Shown: positions 41,785-51,395 of the stretch, piece by piece | Position numbering within the stretch: the first letter of the stretch is position 1 | Layout of the letters: each line of letters opens with the position of its first letter | Origin: JAFEDN01 sp963795715 | GTDB taxonomy: Bacteria > Pseudomonadota > Gammaproteobacteria > Coxiellales > Coxiellaceae | Reading direction: 5' to 3' | Assembly (NCBI GenBank): GCA_963795715.1 | Contig: CAWCIY010000002.1 | Coordinates: forward strand, 1,178,001-1,242,000 | Length of the DNA stretch: 64,000 nucleotides | Notes under the pieces: model-generated | Seen by the model: the letters and a program-made list of their open reading frames with translations, nothing else | Told to the model about the DNA's origin: nothing | The model's database searches: none | Position numbers and translations under genes: made by a program

Positions 41785-44700
41785 ACATTCAGGTTTAAAG
41801 GTTCCTTTAGAAGGATCCACACCCTTACCGGAAAAAGAACCACGCACTGAACTAGAGAATAAAATCGCCTCTACTCAATCGGAAGCTAAACGACCTGATA
41901 AAACTTTGCCGGTGATCTCCGCTCAGGAGTTAAAACCGAAAGGCGCTATTCATGAAGAAATCACCGCGGGATTACACGTGGGTTTCTATCGAGAACAAGT
42001 GGTGACTTTGCTCAGTCTATCGTCATCGGGGTGGGAAAAGGGTCAGAAATCTGTCCATGCTTTTTACGGCGTGGCTTCACCGTTTTGTTTACCGGTAGTC
42101 GGCGTCAGTGAAGAAGAAAAAAGCCGTACTTTAGTCATGGCAGAGTTGCCAAAAACTCGATGTCCTGAGTGGCTAAGTACAACTGCAGCCGATTCATGGG
42201 TGCTGCGTTGCCGTCTGGTGCGCGATGTGGCGGTGGCGTTGTATCAGTGCCGGGCTGCCGGTGCAAGGTATATTTCCTGGAGTCTATCGCGATTATTTCT
42301 CGATGCCCAGGATCGTGCGCAAATACTGCCTTGCTTGAGCGAAACGGCGATGGCTGAGGCTGACGATATCATCGTATTAGCGCAATTGCTATGGTGTATG
42401 GCCAGCCGCCGCTCGACGATTCTAGTAAACGGATGGGAGCAAGGTAAAGGCTTGCCGCGGGCATGTCCGCCAGAGGTGATCGTTTTAATTCAAGCTTGCA
42501 CGAATTCCATCATAAAAGAAGTCAAAGTCTTGGCCAAAGGATTGGACGTCTTATGGCAACACGCTGAGCAAGGATTCTCCGACACGCTTCCGGCACTGCC
42601 GCAAAAGATAGTACCCATCTCAATAGACCAGAAATACGAAGATCCTTTGCCGATGGACCCCACAGCTACAATCACTCAAACTCAGCTCAATACTGCACAG
42701 AGTAGTGGTTCACTTAATCTCTTATTAGTGAATGATGAAACCCTCAGTTGGCTCAATCCCACGACGGATTTGCGCTATCAAGTCGGCATAAAAATATGTG
42801 CGTTGCGAGATAGCTTGGCGCAACTGGTAAAATCGAAAGCATCACTACCAAAATTACAGCAGAAAATCCAACGCACACTCATTGAAGGATCCAAAATCGA
42901 AATGTTGCTCTGGCTGGGTGAGGAAGGCGAAGACCCCAGCCATTCTTTGCATGAAACTGCCTGGCGTTTATGGCAAGCGCCACAGTGGCAGACTTACCGT
43001 CAGGGTGATCCGCCACCAAGGGCTTGGTTGCCATTGCTGATTAACTTTGATCAACCGGGTGTTTCTTCGCCCCTATTGACAGGAGCACATCAACCACCTG
43101 AAGGCGTTATCGATTTTACCGAAAGCGAATGGCAGCTACTACGCAGCCAGTTTGCGCCGTTCTGGTTGGTGCAAGGGATAGATAAATTAAATTCTCCGTC
43201 CAATCTCTACGACAGTAACACTTTACATCAACTGCAAGGTCGTACTCGCTTATGCGTACATAGCACCCGGTCGGTGGTGTTTAAACTAGAAGAAAGCACT
43301 TATTTTATACCGCATGGGAGGGAGGATCAGTTATTACTCGCCCGTTATGCGCGTTATTCTGATGATCCCCACTGTGACTTTTGGGCCTGGAAGGGACGGT
43401 ATTTAGGTAAAATAGGCCCTGCATCAGAAACCACACTGGCTCCCTCTTCCCATCGTTTTAACACCGTCAAAGATTTAGCGTTAAACCGAAATAAGCTTAC
43501 CGTAGACGAAAAAACGTTAGGTAAAGGCGCATTTGGTGATGTGTTGCAGGGCACCTATGACGGCCAACCGGTGGCGGTGAAGCGTTTTAGAGAAGCTAAA
43601 CTTTCAGCCAAAGATCAGGCGCAACTCAAAGATGAAGCGGCGGTGATGGCGAACTTACAGTCGCCGTTTCTGATTCACTTGTTAGGTTTATCTCTGGAGT
43701 CACCGCCGTTATTGGTAATGGAATTGGCCGAAGGGGGTAGTTTATACCATCGGTTAAAAGACGAGAATCAAGCGCTTCCCTGGATCTGGCGCTTACAGGT
43801 CTTACGTGATATTGCGTTAGGATTAAGTGTCCTTCACGACTATGGGTTGCTGCATCGGGATTTAAAAAGCCTGAATATCTTATTGGATATCAATGGTCGT
43901 GCTAAACTCTGTGATTTTGGTTTATCTATCCTGAAATCGCAGGCTGAAGATACCAGCAAAGTCGGTTCTACTCTTTGGAATGCGCCTGAAGTGCTGCAAG
44001 GTAAAACCGCCACCCCCGCCAGCGATATCTATAGTTTCGCTATGATCTGCTGGGAAGTGGTCACCCGCCGTCTCCCCTATAGTGATCCAAAAACCGGCCT
44101 GTTAGTGGGTGATCGCGATTGGTCAGAGCAGGTAGTAGCGCCGCTAGTCATTCAGGGGCGTCGGGAAATCATTCCCGACGATTGTCCATCTGAATTAGCC
44201 ATGGTCATTCAAGCCTGCTGGGCGCAAGACCCTACTCAACGTCCTACCGCCAGTCAGGTGACGCAGGTGTTAGAGGGACTCTGGCAAGAGGCACTTACTG
44301 CGAAGCAATCATCCCCATCGGTATTAATGCGACAAAGTGGAACGCCTCCCCATTCATCATCCCCCATCCAGGCTGAGAGCAAGCGGACAGAACCGTTAGC
44401 GCGGAAGCAAATCGATGAAAAATCTCTATCGATTCACTCCGGTGAAGTCAAAACAATGTCCTCCGGCACAACTGCACCTGGAGATTATACTCCCTCAATC
44501 TACAACGATCCGGATCTTCTCAAGCAGCCCGAAGTATTAGCCAGTCTGATGTTGGTGACGACACGAAACGTTACTTCCACCGACAGAAAAGCAGAATATC
44601 CCCTGAAACCAGCTCCAAAGCTAGGCTTATCTGTTGACTCTAAATTGACGATAGATAAATTTAATAAAATCTTGCTGGCTAAAAGTCAAGAGCAACCGTC

Positions 44701-47700
44701 TTGTTGGCAGGATAAACTGTCTCCCCACTATACCCTGGGCGTGAAATTACAAGTTTTGCGGCAGAAAGTCTTAGCTGACCCTTATATTACTCAGGAACTG
44801 TCTTGTTATATTGCCTCCAATGGCCAGTCGCAAGCTGGAATGGCTCAATCCGCAGAACCTTTATATCCGTGGGTTGAGCGCGAACTGTTACAAGGGACAA
44901 CACACGTGTTATTGCTGCAAGGCTTAGCTGGCGCAGGTAAAAGCACGTTTAACCGCTATCTTTTAAGAACCCTCTGGCAAGACCCGGCCTGGCAAAGTTA
45001 TCGCCCAGGTGATCCAGCTCCCCGAGTGCCAATTCCGGTGTTTATCCCCTTGCAATCTGCTCAGGTGGATCCCCAGAATCTGTGGGATTATTACCATCAT
45101 CTGCCAGAAATCAGCTTCACCTCGGAGGAAATCAGCTTGTTGCAAAGCGATTACCACACGCTCTGGATTGCTGACGGTTACGATGAAATGCCGGGACAGG
45201 CCGCGCCCAATTTGTATGACGTCCATCATTTAAATCATACCTCCGGGCGAGTCAAGATGGTGATCAGCTGTCGTAGTCAGCGGATACAAGCCCTGGTTGA
45301 AGCCGACAGCTTTGTGCCGCATGTTATGGGTATTCCCGACTGGCTATGCTACCGGACGCGCTATGTCTCACCGTTTACGGTGCAACAGACCCAGGATTAC
45401 ATCAAAAAATATGTCACTCAATCCCACAATGATCCCGAACGTCCCGTTGACTGGGATGCGGCCCGCTACCAAGCTGAATTTAAAATGATTCCTGAACTGC
45501 AAGCGCTGATTGACACGCCGTTTATATTGTGGATGACGTTATCGATTTTACCGGAATTGGCGAAAGAACAGTTGCCCATTCGAGTCAAAACTCCAGCAAA
45601 AACCAAGGACTCGACGGACGAAAAAACTATTCGGAAAACGAAAGAAACCTCGGAACTCCCGGAAGTCAAAGCTTCCCTGCAAACAGGAAAAACCCCCATC
45701 ACGCGCGCCGCATTATATGACCGATTTATGGATAAATGGTTTACCCGCCAGGCGAAGAAAGCCTATCAGCAACGCAGTTACCTCACAGATACCACCGCGA
45801 TTCTGGGCGAAGCGCGCAAACAAGCGTTAAAACAGGAAGCCGATCAAACTGGTGGTGATGACGTGCAAGTGTATTGGCTGAAAGCCGCATACCGGGTATT
45901 CTGCCTGACGTTTGCTGAACATCTGTTTCAGAGGAGACAAGTCGGCCTACGATATGAGTCCATCTCGACCCCTGAATCAAAAACCACCTCCAAGGGGGAA
46001 ACCCTTTCGCGATTACTAGGCGACACCCTGCCGGACAGTGCGCGTCTGCGCCAAGGAAGCCCACTGCGTGAGAGCAGCGATCACACCTGGAGCTTTATGT
46101 ACGCCTCCTTATTCGATTATTTTATCACCACAAGTATGATGGAACAGTTGTTACTGACTCCAGAGTCTGGCTCAAGCTTGTCAGAGGTTAATTCCTTATG
46201 GGTGCGCAATTATAGCCAGGCGGTGACCTTGCTCACCCAGCAGCGTCTAACGCCGGATCAGGTACATTTTTTAGTGGACCGCACCCGAGATAATCCGACA
46301 TTGCAGACCGTATTCTTCCAATTAATAGAGCTTAGTAAAACCGACGGTACCATTGCTATTGCCGGCGGCAATGCGGCGACGGTGTTAAACGTGAGCGGAA
46401 TAGATTTGATTGGACGAGACTGGCAGAGAGTGTGTATTCCTGGCGCGAATCTGCGTTATGGCATATTGGCACATATCAACCTATCGGGCGCGGATCTCAC
46501 CGGTGCAAACCTGACTCGCACTTGGCTGTATGGCGCAAATTTAGAGGGAGCGAGGTTGGAGGATGTGGAATGGGGCGAACAACCCAAATTGGAATGCAGG
46601 GAAAGGATCTTAGCAATGGCTTATCATCCCCAATATCCCTGGTTAGCCATTGCCCAAAGTCAGACGATTGAAATTCGGCATCGGGAAACCGGCGAAATCG
46701 TGGGTAAACCGCTCATTGGACATCGAGAAAGAGTGAATAGTGTATCATTTAGCCCGGATGGTCAGATGCTGGCCTCCGGAAGTGTGGATAATACGGTGCG
46801 GTTGTGGCAGGTAGCCAGCCAAGAGCCGCTGGGCGCACCATTTACCGGGCATAAGAATGAGGTGATGAGTGTGTCGTTTAGCCCGGATGGACAGACGCTA
46901 GCCTCGGGGAGTAAGGATGAAACGGTGCGGCTGTGGTCGGTGAGTAGTCATAAACTGCTGGGCGTGCCACTCATTGGGCATCAGGATAGCGTTCGGAGTG
47001 TATCGTTTAGTCCAGATGGTCAGACCTTGGCCTCGGGGAGTTGGGATAAGACAGTGCGGCTGTGGTCGGTGAGTAGCCAAAGACTGCTGGGCGCACCACT
47101 CACCGGGCATACGCATTGGGTAAATAGTGTATCGTTTAGTCCGGATGGACAGACCCTGGCCTCGGTGAGTTATGATCAGACGGTGCGGCTGTGGCAGGTA
47201 GCCAGCCGAGAGCCCCTGGGTACCCTACTCACCGGGCATGAGCGTGCGGTGACGAGTGTGTCATTTAGTCCGGATGGTCAGATACTGGCCTCAGGGAGTG
47301 AGGATAAGACGGTGCGACTGTGGTCAGTGGTTAGCCAAGAGCCGTTGGGTGCACCGCTCACTGGGCATCAGGATTATGTAACGAATGTGTCATTTAGCCC
47401 GGATGGTCAGATGCTGGCCTCGGGGAGTCTAGATAAGACGGTGCGGCTGTGGCAGGTAGCCAGCCGAGAGCCGCAGGGCGCGCCATTTACCGGGCATAAG
47501 GATGAGGTGATGAGTGTGTCATTTAGCCCGGATGGACAAACGCTAGCCTCGGGGAGTATGGATCAGACGGTGCGACTATGGCAGGTAACTGGCCGAGAGC
47601 CCTTGGGCGCGCCGCCGCTCATCGGGCATCATTATAGAGTTTTGAGTGTGGCGTTTAGCCCGGATAGTCAGACGCTGGTCTCGGGGAGTGATGATCATAC

Positions 47701-49612
47701 AGCGCGACTGTATTCGGTAAGCAGCCAAAAGCTGCTGGGCGCGCCGGTTGGACATAAGGGTGGAGTATGGAGTGTGACGTTTAGCCCGAATGGGGAGTTA
47801 CTAGCCTCAGGGAGTGCGGATAAAACGGTGCGGCTATGGTCGGTGGCAAGCGATGAGCCGCAGAGTGTGCGGCTCATCGGGCATGAAAGAGAAGTAAAGA
47901 GTGTGGCGTTTAGCCCAGATGGACAGACGCTGGCCTCGGGGAGTGTGGACAAGACAGTACGTCTGTGGTCGGTGCGTAGCCGAGAACCGCAGGGTGCACC
48001 GCTCACCGGGCACCAGGGTTCGGTGTGGAGTGTGTCATTTAGCCCGGATGGGCAGATACTGGCGTCGGGGAGTATAGATAAGACGGTACGGCTGTGGTCG
48101 GTGCGTAGCCGAGAACCGCAGGGCGCGCCGCTCATCGGGCATCAAGGGCCGGTGTGGAGTGTGTCATTTAGCCCGGATGGGCAGACGCTGGCGTCGGGGA
48201 GTGTGGATGGGACGGTGCGGCTGTGGTCGGTAGCGAGCCATCGCTGCCTGACAGTTTTTACTTGGTCAGCTGCCATTTATAGTATTGCTTTTCAACGCTC
48301 TACGATCCGGCCTAATCAATGGGGTGATGATCAATTGTTGGCGACAGGTGATGAGAATGGTGTCATAGGTTTTTGGTTACTGTCGACGGGATTATGCAGG
48401 AATACCGAGCAGACCGAGATAAAAACCCATTTTCCCGATGAAAAGACTCAGCAACCGCAACCATCAGAATGGCGGTTGCTGGCTTCTTCTCGCTATTCGG
48501 GCATGCAGTTGTGGGTACACGGTGTGCGACTCTCCGGTTGCCGCATGAGTCTGCTCAGCAAACGGCTATTGGAACAATACGGTGCTGACGTCAGCAAAGT
48601 CAAACTGATAACCGCTCAACCGGATGAGCAATCCCCCCACCAAGAGTATAAATACGAAACAGCACCTCCCGAAACAGCACTTCCGAAGCTACAGACCCTG
48701 GTGTCAATTCCAACTATTTCCACTGAAGCTAAAGAAAGAGAATCCAAAGAAACACCGTCGCGCTCTATTTTTTCCAACTTATTGACGCGCCGTCCTCATT
48801 ATTCCAATCCAGAATTACTCGCTCAAGCTGATCAACTGATAGCAGGTATAACGCAGGTCGGGGCGAAACAACATTACCTCGCTAAATTGGCTTATTACCG
48901 CGAACACATCCACATCTTGAATAAAAAGGATCGCAAGTCATTAAAAGAATTGCTCCATACTTTACGCCAAATCGCGAGCCAATCTACAACAACAGAGTCT
49001 CATCTCACACCAGAACAAAAATCAAAATTCTCATTGGGCTTTTTAAAAGGGCTTAAATCTCAACTTAAATCATTACCTGTTCCCATTACTTCAACCAGCA
49101 GTTCATGCTCGTCATCGAGTTCATCGAGCACAATGTCTTCTACGATGAGTACATCACAATCGGGAAGGCTATTTGCTCCTGTGCCACCGTGCGAGCAAAA
49201 GCTTTCAGTATCTGCGGAATTATCAACGCTTGATACCTCGATGTTGGCAACTAATAACTCGTCTCAAATTGCCACTAGCTCAATTAAAAATCCATATCCT
49301 TCGTGGCCGTGGTCAGTCCGAGTATTTGCTTTCTCACCTTTACCTGGCAAAAAACTGCAGTCATCTGCACGATTCGCAACGCCTGCGCAACAAACGCCGT
49401 TGGAGCAAGCCCATGCTTTATTGAATGAGGTCTATCTATCACAAGCAGATCGTTACAGGTTTTTGCGACGGCTAACAAAATATGAAAAAAATCTCATAGA
49501 TGGCGCATTAATTTCTGCTGATCACAAAGATATGGAGGATCTATTACAAACCTTACGAGATCTCCGTATCAGTTCCCAAACTCATACTTCAATTAATGTT
49601 TTTGTGGGTTAG
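41771..49612 (+). CDS. Giant (2613 aa) pseudokinase-pseudoNACHT-kinase-NACHT-pentapeptide-WD40 protein
   Basis: Order by residue: degenerate kinase (about 60-265: CRLVRDVAVALYQCRAAGAR with the catalytic HRD and DFG missing); degenerate NACHT (about 315-535, Walker A position reads WLGEEGEDPS); eukaryotic-type kinase (about 575-845: GKGAFGDV, VAVKRF with Lys602, HRDLKSLN at 695, DFG at 715, APE near 738, SDIYSFA); linker; NACHT (about 985-1330: GLAGAGKST at 1051, TLWIADGYDEM at 1131); pentapeptide repeats (1559-1605); 14 WD40 units (1611-2215), the middle 12 near-identical; and a Ser/Thr-rich tail with two related 60-residue helical repeats. It would act as a cytoplasmic STAND-type sensor with kinase output, or be an effector. 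No signal peptide. Codon usage and GC content are higher than those of its neighbours. Confidence 0.85.
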   Translation: MQTAEHSGLKVPLEGSTPLPEKEPRTELENKIASTQSEAKRPDKTLPVISAQELKPKGAIHEEITAGLHVGFYREQVVTLLSLSSSGWEKGQKSVHAFYGVASPFCLPVVGVSEEEKSRTLVMAELPKTRCPEWLSTTAADSWVLRCRLVRDVAVALYQCRAAGARYISWSLSRLFLDAQDRAQILPCLSETAMAEADDIIVLAQLLWCMASRRSTILVNGWEQGKGLPRACPPEVIVLIQACTNSIIKEVKVLAKGLDVLWQHAEQGFSDTLPALPQKIVPISIDQKYEDPLPMDPTATITQTQLNTAQSSGSLNLLLVNDETLSWLNPTTDLRYQVGIKICALRDSLAQLVKSKASLPKLQQKIQRTLIEGSKIEMLLWLGEEGEDPSHSLHETAWRLWQAPQWQTYRQGDPPPRAWLPLLINFDQPGVSSPLLTGAHQPPEGVIDFTESEWQLLRSQFAPFWLVQGIDKLNSPSNLYDSNTLHQLQGRTRLCVHSTRSVVFKLEESTYFIPHGREDQLLLARYARYSDDPHCDFWAWKGRYLGKIGPASETTLAPSSHRFNTVKDLALNRNKLTVDEKTLGKGAFGDVLQGTYDGQPVAVKRFREAKLSAKDQAQLKDEAAVMANLQSPFLIHLLGLSLESPPLLVMELAEGGSLYHRLKDENQALPWIWRLQVLRDIALGLSVLHDYGLLHRDLKSLNILLDINGRAKLCDFGLSILKSQAEDTSKVGSTLWNAPEVLQGKTATPASDIYSFAMICWEVVTRRLPYSDPKTGLLVGDRDWSEQVVAPLVIQGRREIIPDDCPSELAMVIQACWAQDPTQRPTASQVTQVLEGLWQEALTAKQSSPSVLMRQSGTPPHSSSPIQAESKRTEPLARKQIDEKSLSIHSGEVKTMSSGTTAPGDYTPSIYNDPDLLKQPEVLASLMLVTTRNVTSTDRKAEYPLKPAPKLGLSVDSKLTIDKFNKILLAKSQEQPSCWQDKLSPHYTLGVKLQVLRQKVLADPYITQELSCYIASNGQSQAGMAQSAEPLYPWVERELLQGTTHVLLLQGLAGAGKSTFNRYLLRTLWQDPAWQSYRPGDPAPRVPIPVFIPLQSAQVDPQNLWDYYHHLPEISFTSEEISLLQSDYHTLWIADGYDEMPGQAAPNLYDVHHLNHTSGRVKMVISCRSQRIQALVEADSFVPHVMGIPDWLCYRTRYVSPFTVQQTQDYIKKYVTQSHNDPERPVDWDAARYQAEFKMIPELQALIDTPFILWMTLSILPELAKEQLPIRVKTPAKTKDSTDEKTIRKTKETSELPEVKASLQTGKTPITRAALYDRFMDKWFTRQAKKAYQQRSYLTDTTAILGEARKQALKQEADQTGGDDVQVYWLKAAYRVFCLTFAEHLFQRRQVGLRYESISTPESKTTSKGETLSRLLGDTLPDSARLRQGSPLRESSDHTWSFMYASLFDYFITTSMMEQLLLTPESGSSLSEVNSLWVRNYSQAVTLLTQQRLTPDQVHFLVDRTRDNPTLQTVFFQLIELSKTDGTIAIAGGNAATVLNVSGIDLIGRDWQRVCIPGANLRYGILAHINLSGADLTGANLTRTWLYGANLEGARLEDVEWGEQPKLECRERILAMAYHPQYPWLAIAQSQTIEIRHRETGEIVGKPLIGHRERVNSVSFSPDGQMLASGSVDNTVRLWQVASQEPLGAPFTGHKNEVMSVSFSPDGQTLASGSKDETVRLWSVSSHKLLGVPLIGHQDSVRSVSFSPDGQTLASGSWDKTVRLWSVSSQRLLGAPLTGHTHWVNSVSFSPDGQTLASVSYDQTVRLWQVASREPLGTLLTGHERAVTSVSFSPDGQILASGSEDKTVRLWSVVSQEPLGAPLTGHQDYVTNVSFSPDGQMLASGSLDKTVRLWQVASREPQGAPFTGHKDEVMSVSFSPDGQTLASGSMDQTVRLWQVTGREPLGAPPLIGHHYRVLSVAFSPDSQTLVSGSDDHTARLYSVSSQKLLGAPVGHKGGVWSVTFSPNGELLASGSADKTVRLWSVASDEPQSVRLIGHEREVKSVAFSPDGQTLASGSVDKTVRLWSVRSREPQGAPLTGHQGSVWSVSFSPDGQILASGSIDKTVRLWSVRSREPQGAPLIGHQGPVWSVSFSPDGQTLASGSVDGTVRLWSVASHRCLTVFTWSAAIYSIAFQRSTIRPNQWGDDQLLATGDENGVIGFWLLSTGLCRNTEQTEIKTHFPDEKTQQPQPSEWRLLASSRYSGMQLWVHGVRLSGCRMSLLSKRLLEQYGADVSKVKLITAQPDEQSPHQEYKYETAPPETALPKLQTLVSIPTISTEAKERESKETPSRSIFSNLLTRRPHYSNPELLAQADQLIAGITQVGAKQHYLAKLAYYREHIHILNKKDRKSLKELLHTLRQIASQSTTTESHLTPEQKSKFSLGFLKGLKSQLKSLPVPITSTSSSCSSSSSSSTMSSTMSTSQSGRLFAPVPPCEQKLSVSAELSTLDTSMLATNNSSQIATSSIKNPYPSWPWSVRVFAFSPLPGKKLQSSARFATPAQQTPLEQAHALLNEVYLSQADRYRFLRRLTKYEKNLIDGALISADHKDMEDLLQTLRDLRISSQTHTSINVFVG
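46726..48245 (+). repeat. Twelve near-identical 126-132 bp WD40 repeats
   Basis: Each unit encodes SVSFSPDGQTLASGS, then xDxTVRLWSV and a linker ending TGH or IGH. At DNA level many units are over 85 percent alike (for example GTGTCATTTAGCCCGGATG recurs). With one degenerate unit before (46600-46725) and one after (48250-48400) the total is 14, enough for two seven-bladed propellers. The high similarity indicates recent amplification or gene conversion. Confidence 0.9.
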
Positions 49613-49676
49613 TATTAACCGCTCAACTCAAAGTAAGATAATTTTGATCGGAATCAAGGTTGGCTCCGGGTGCAGA

Positions 49677-50045
49677 TTAGCAGTTAGCCGTTTGCAATGG
49701 CTGCAAAAGTGCGTGTATCTGTGCCTGGGCTTTTGCTTTAGCATCTTCCAGTAAAGCATCACGGTCTTTCAATGGTGCTTGGATCAGGGTGTCGACTAGA
49801 TGCCTGACCAGGAGGCGGGTTTCCTGTTGCCATTCGAGTTAGGTTTTCCACAGCAGGAGTTGTTCTTCGACGCTCAAGAAAGGCGGGCGTTCGCCTGGAT
49901 TTTTTTCTGCGGCGGCTTCTTCAACGGTGAAGCCAATGCGGATCAGCATGCGTAAACATTCGGAGAGGATCAGTCCTTTTTGTTGGGCCAGCCGCTCGAT
50001 TTTTTCTAAATCTTCCGGTGGGATGCTGATGGTAATGCGTTTCAT
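49677..50045 (-). pseudogene. Ribbon-helix-helix-type regulator split by an in-frame stop
   Basis: From the ATG at 50045 (GGAAG upstream; GTG at 50057 possible) the protein begins MKRITISIPPEDLEKIERLA, a ribbon-helix-helix start. The frame stops at 49839 (TAA after LLLWKT) but continues in the same frame without interruption with LEWQQETRLLVRHLVDTLIQ to QTANC and a stop at 49677. The single stop therefore looks like a nonsense mutation in a 122-aa gene. The N-terminal 68 residues contain the DNA-binding part and may still be made. Confidence 0.7.
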
Positions 50046-50109
50046 TTTAACTTCCACTGTTGAATTATCCTATTTTTCTATTCCTTATTCGCCCTAGTTT
50101 AATATAACC

Positions 50110-50430
50110 TCAGTTAGGAGTTTTGGAGATTAATTTGATGGCAGATAATTTCAAAGGCTCAATAGCATAAGCAGCCAAAGCGGAGACCAAATGAGTCATG
50201 GCATTAATCACTGAACGATGCCGAGTATGCCAGACCTGATAATGATGCTTCAAATGATCAATCACGGTTTCAATTAAATTGCGCTGATTTAAAAGTTGTT
50301 TCTCAAAATGATTTAATTCAGGCTTATTTTTCATATTCTTTCGGCTCCTGGTAATTAATTTTAACCCCATTTCAAACAGCTCCTCAAACAATTTTTTACC
50401 AATATATCCTTTATCACCAAAGGTGAGCAA
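50110..50430 (-). pseudogene. C-terminal fragment of an IS982-family transposase
   Basis: The frame LTFGDKGYIGKKLFEELFEM, LITRSRKNMKNK, LIETVIDHLKHHYQVWHTRH is the second half of an IS982 transposase, containing the second catalytic Asp (GDKGY) and the Glu (IET). The N-terminal half and terminal repeats are missing. Confidence 0.85.
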
Positions 50431-50495
50431 TATGCACGAGTTTAGCAGGGAATTTCTCTGCTGTTTTAAAATTATTTTTTACCGGGAGAGTGAAT

Positions 50496-50708
50496 ATGTT
50501 GACCACCGTTGATCAGGAAAATTTAAGAAAATCGCTTCCAGTCATTAAAGAATCCATGCAAAACAAAGGACAATTGACCATTTCAGATGAATGGGTGATC
50601 AATGCGCAAATCGGCAGATCGCAGAGTGGGCAACGTTACCGTAGGGGAAGCAGGCAAAGTAATTTGATGATCTTGCTGAGAGGGTTGGCTATCAGACAGC
50701 AACTGTGA
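50496..50708 (+). CDS. Small ORF with good ribosome binding site, probably truncated gene
   Basis: ATG at 50496, five bases after GGGAGAG. The first 32 residues (MLTTVDQENLRKSLPVIKES to SDEWVINAQIG) look like genuine coding sequence; the remainder (RSQSGQRYRRGSRQSNLMIL) is read antisense to the small ORF at 50583-50753 and is probably accidental. A junction between two truncated genes near 50,600 is the simplest explanation. Family unknown. Confidence 0.4.
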   Translation: MLTTVDQENLRKSLPVIKESMQNKGQLTISDEWVINAQIGRSQSGQRYRRGSRQSNLMILLRGLAIRQQL

Positions 50709-50753
50709 GGTTTGAAGAGTACTCGGTAAATCAACGATATGGGGTCTTTGCAT
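50583..50753 (-). CDS. Small ORF (56 aa) with strong ribosome binding site
   Basis: ATG at 50753 preceded by AAGGAGACAGGC, the best ribosome binding site of the neighbourhood. The product starts MQRPHIVDLPSTLQTSQLLS and continues with a Gln/Ser/Pro/Thr-rich low-complexity stretch similar in composition to the disordered protein encoded 27 bases upstream (50780-51358). It may be the N-terminus of a longer disordered protein cut by a rearrangement near 50,590. Confidence 0.5.
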   Translation of the reverse strand: MQRPHIVDLPSTLQTSQLLSDSQPSQQDHQITLPASPTVTLPTLRSADLRIDHPFI

Positions 50754-50779
50754 GCCTGTCTCCTTAAAATGGGTCCGTA

Positions 50780-51358
50780 TTAAGTGGTTAATTTTCCTAA
50801 AATGGCCGGTGAAGAATGTCGCCTTGGTTGCAGAGAGCGAGGAACAGACACAGAGGTAACAGGGCTAAATAAACCTTTGTAAGGAGGAATTTTTTGCAAT
50901 TCTTTTACTGGCTTGGTTTTTTTAGCTTCTGCCTGGCGGGTAGATTGGCTAAATAAAGCGGGCTGAGCACTAGTGAGGGATGGGAGTGGAGGTGAAGAAG
51001 GCGCATTTATACTCTGAGGCAAAATTAATTTAGTTTCAGTCAATGATGGGGTTTCCGAGTCTGAATCCACTTCGACCTTCAAATTCATATTCAGATGACG
51101 AAAAGTTTCATTAAAAAAAATAGGTTGTGCAGACATCTTAGGAGATACTGTCAGAAGTGGGGAAGATGGTCTGGAAGGAACAAGATCAAGCAACCCAGTT
51201 TCTAAAATAGAGTCGGTTTCTATAAAAAAATCATTTAAATTTACAACTTGAACTTTAGCTTCCTGCGGTGAAGCTATAGCAAGTCCCGTAGGAGAAGGAG
51301 GCAAGCTATTTATTCCGGGGTAAAAATCTTCGTCTGTTGGTTCAGTATCTAAACTCAA
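50780..51358 (-). CDS. Disordered Pro/Ser-rich protein, 5' end uncertain
   Basis: 192 aa from a TTG at 51358; no ATG is available and the frame is open further upstream to beyond 51,390, so the true N-terminus may be missing. The product is low-complexity (Ser, Pro, Thr, Leu) with scattered acidic motifs (FFIETDS, VEVDSDSETPS) and a basic C-terminus (SLQPRRHSSPAILGKL). No domain is visible. Its 5' end lies only 38 bases from the 5' end of the LRR gene, on the other strand. Confidence 0.5.
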   Translation of the reverse strand: MSLDTEPTDEDFYPGINSLPPSPTGLAIASPQEAKVQVVNLNDFFIETDSILETGLLDLVPSRPSSPLLTVSPKMSAQPIFFNETFRHLNMNLKVEVDSDSETPSLTETKLILPQSINAPSSPPLPSLTSAQPALFSQSTRQAEAKKTKPVKELQKIPPYKGLFSPVTSVSVPRSLQPRRHSSPAILGKLTT

Positions 51359-51395
51359 TCCGCTCTTTTCAATTATCCCTTTTCGTTGCGAAGGT

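Noticed and set aside
46898..48135. Minus-strand open frames opposite the WD40 region
   Set aside because: Periodic antisense shadow of the WD40 repeats; no start signals and no family.
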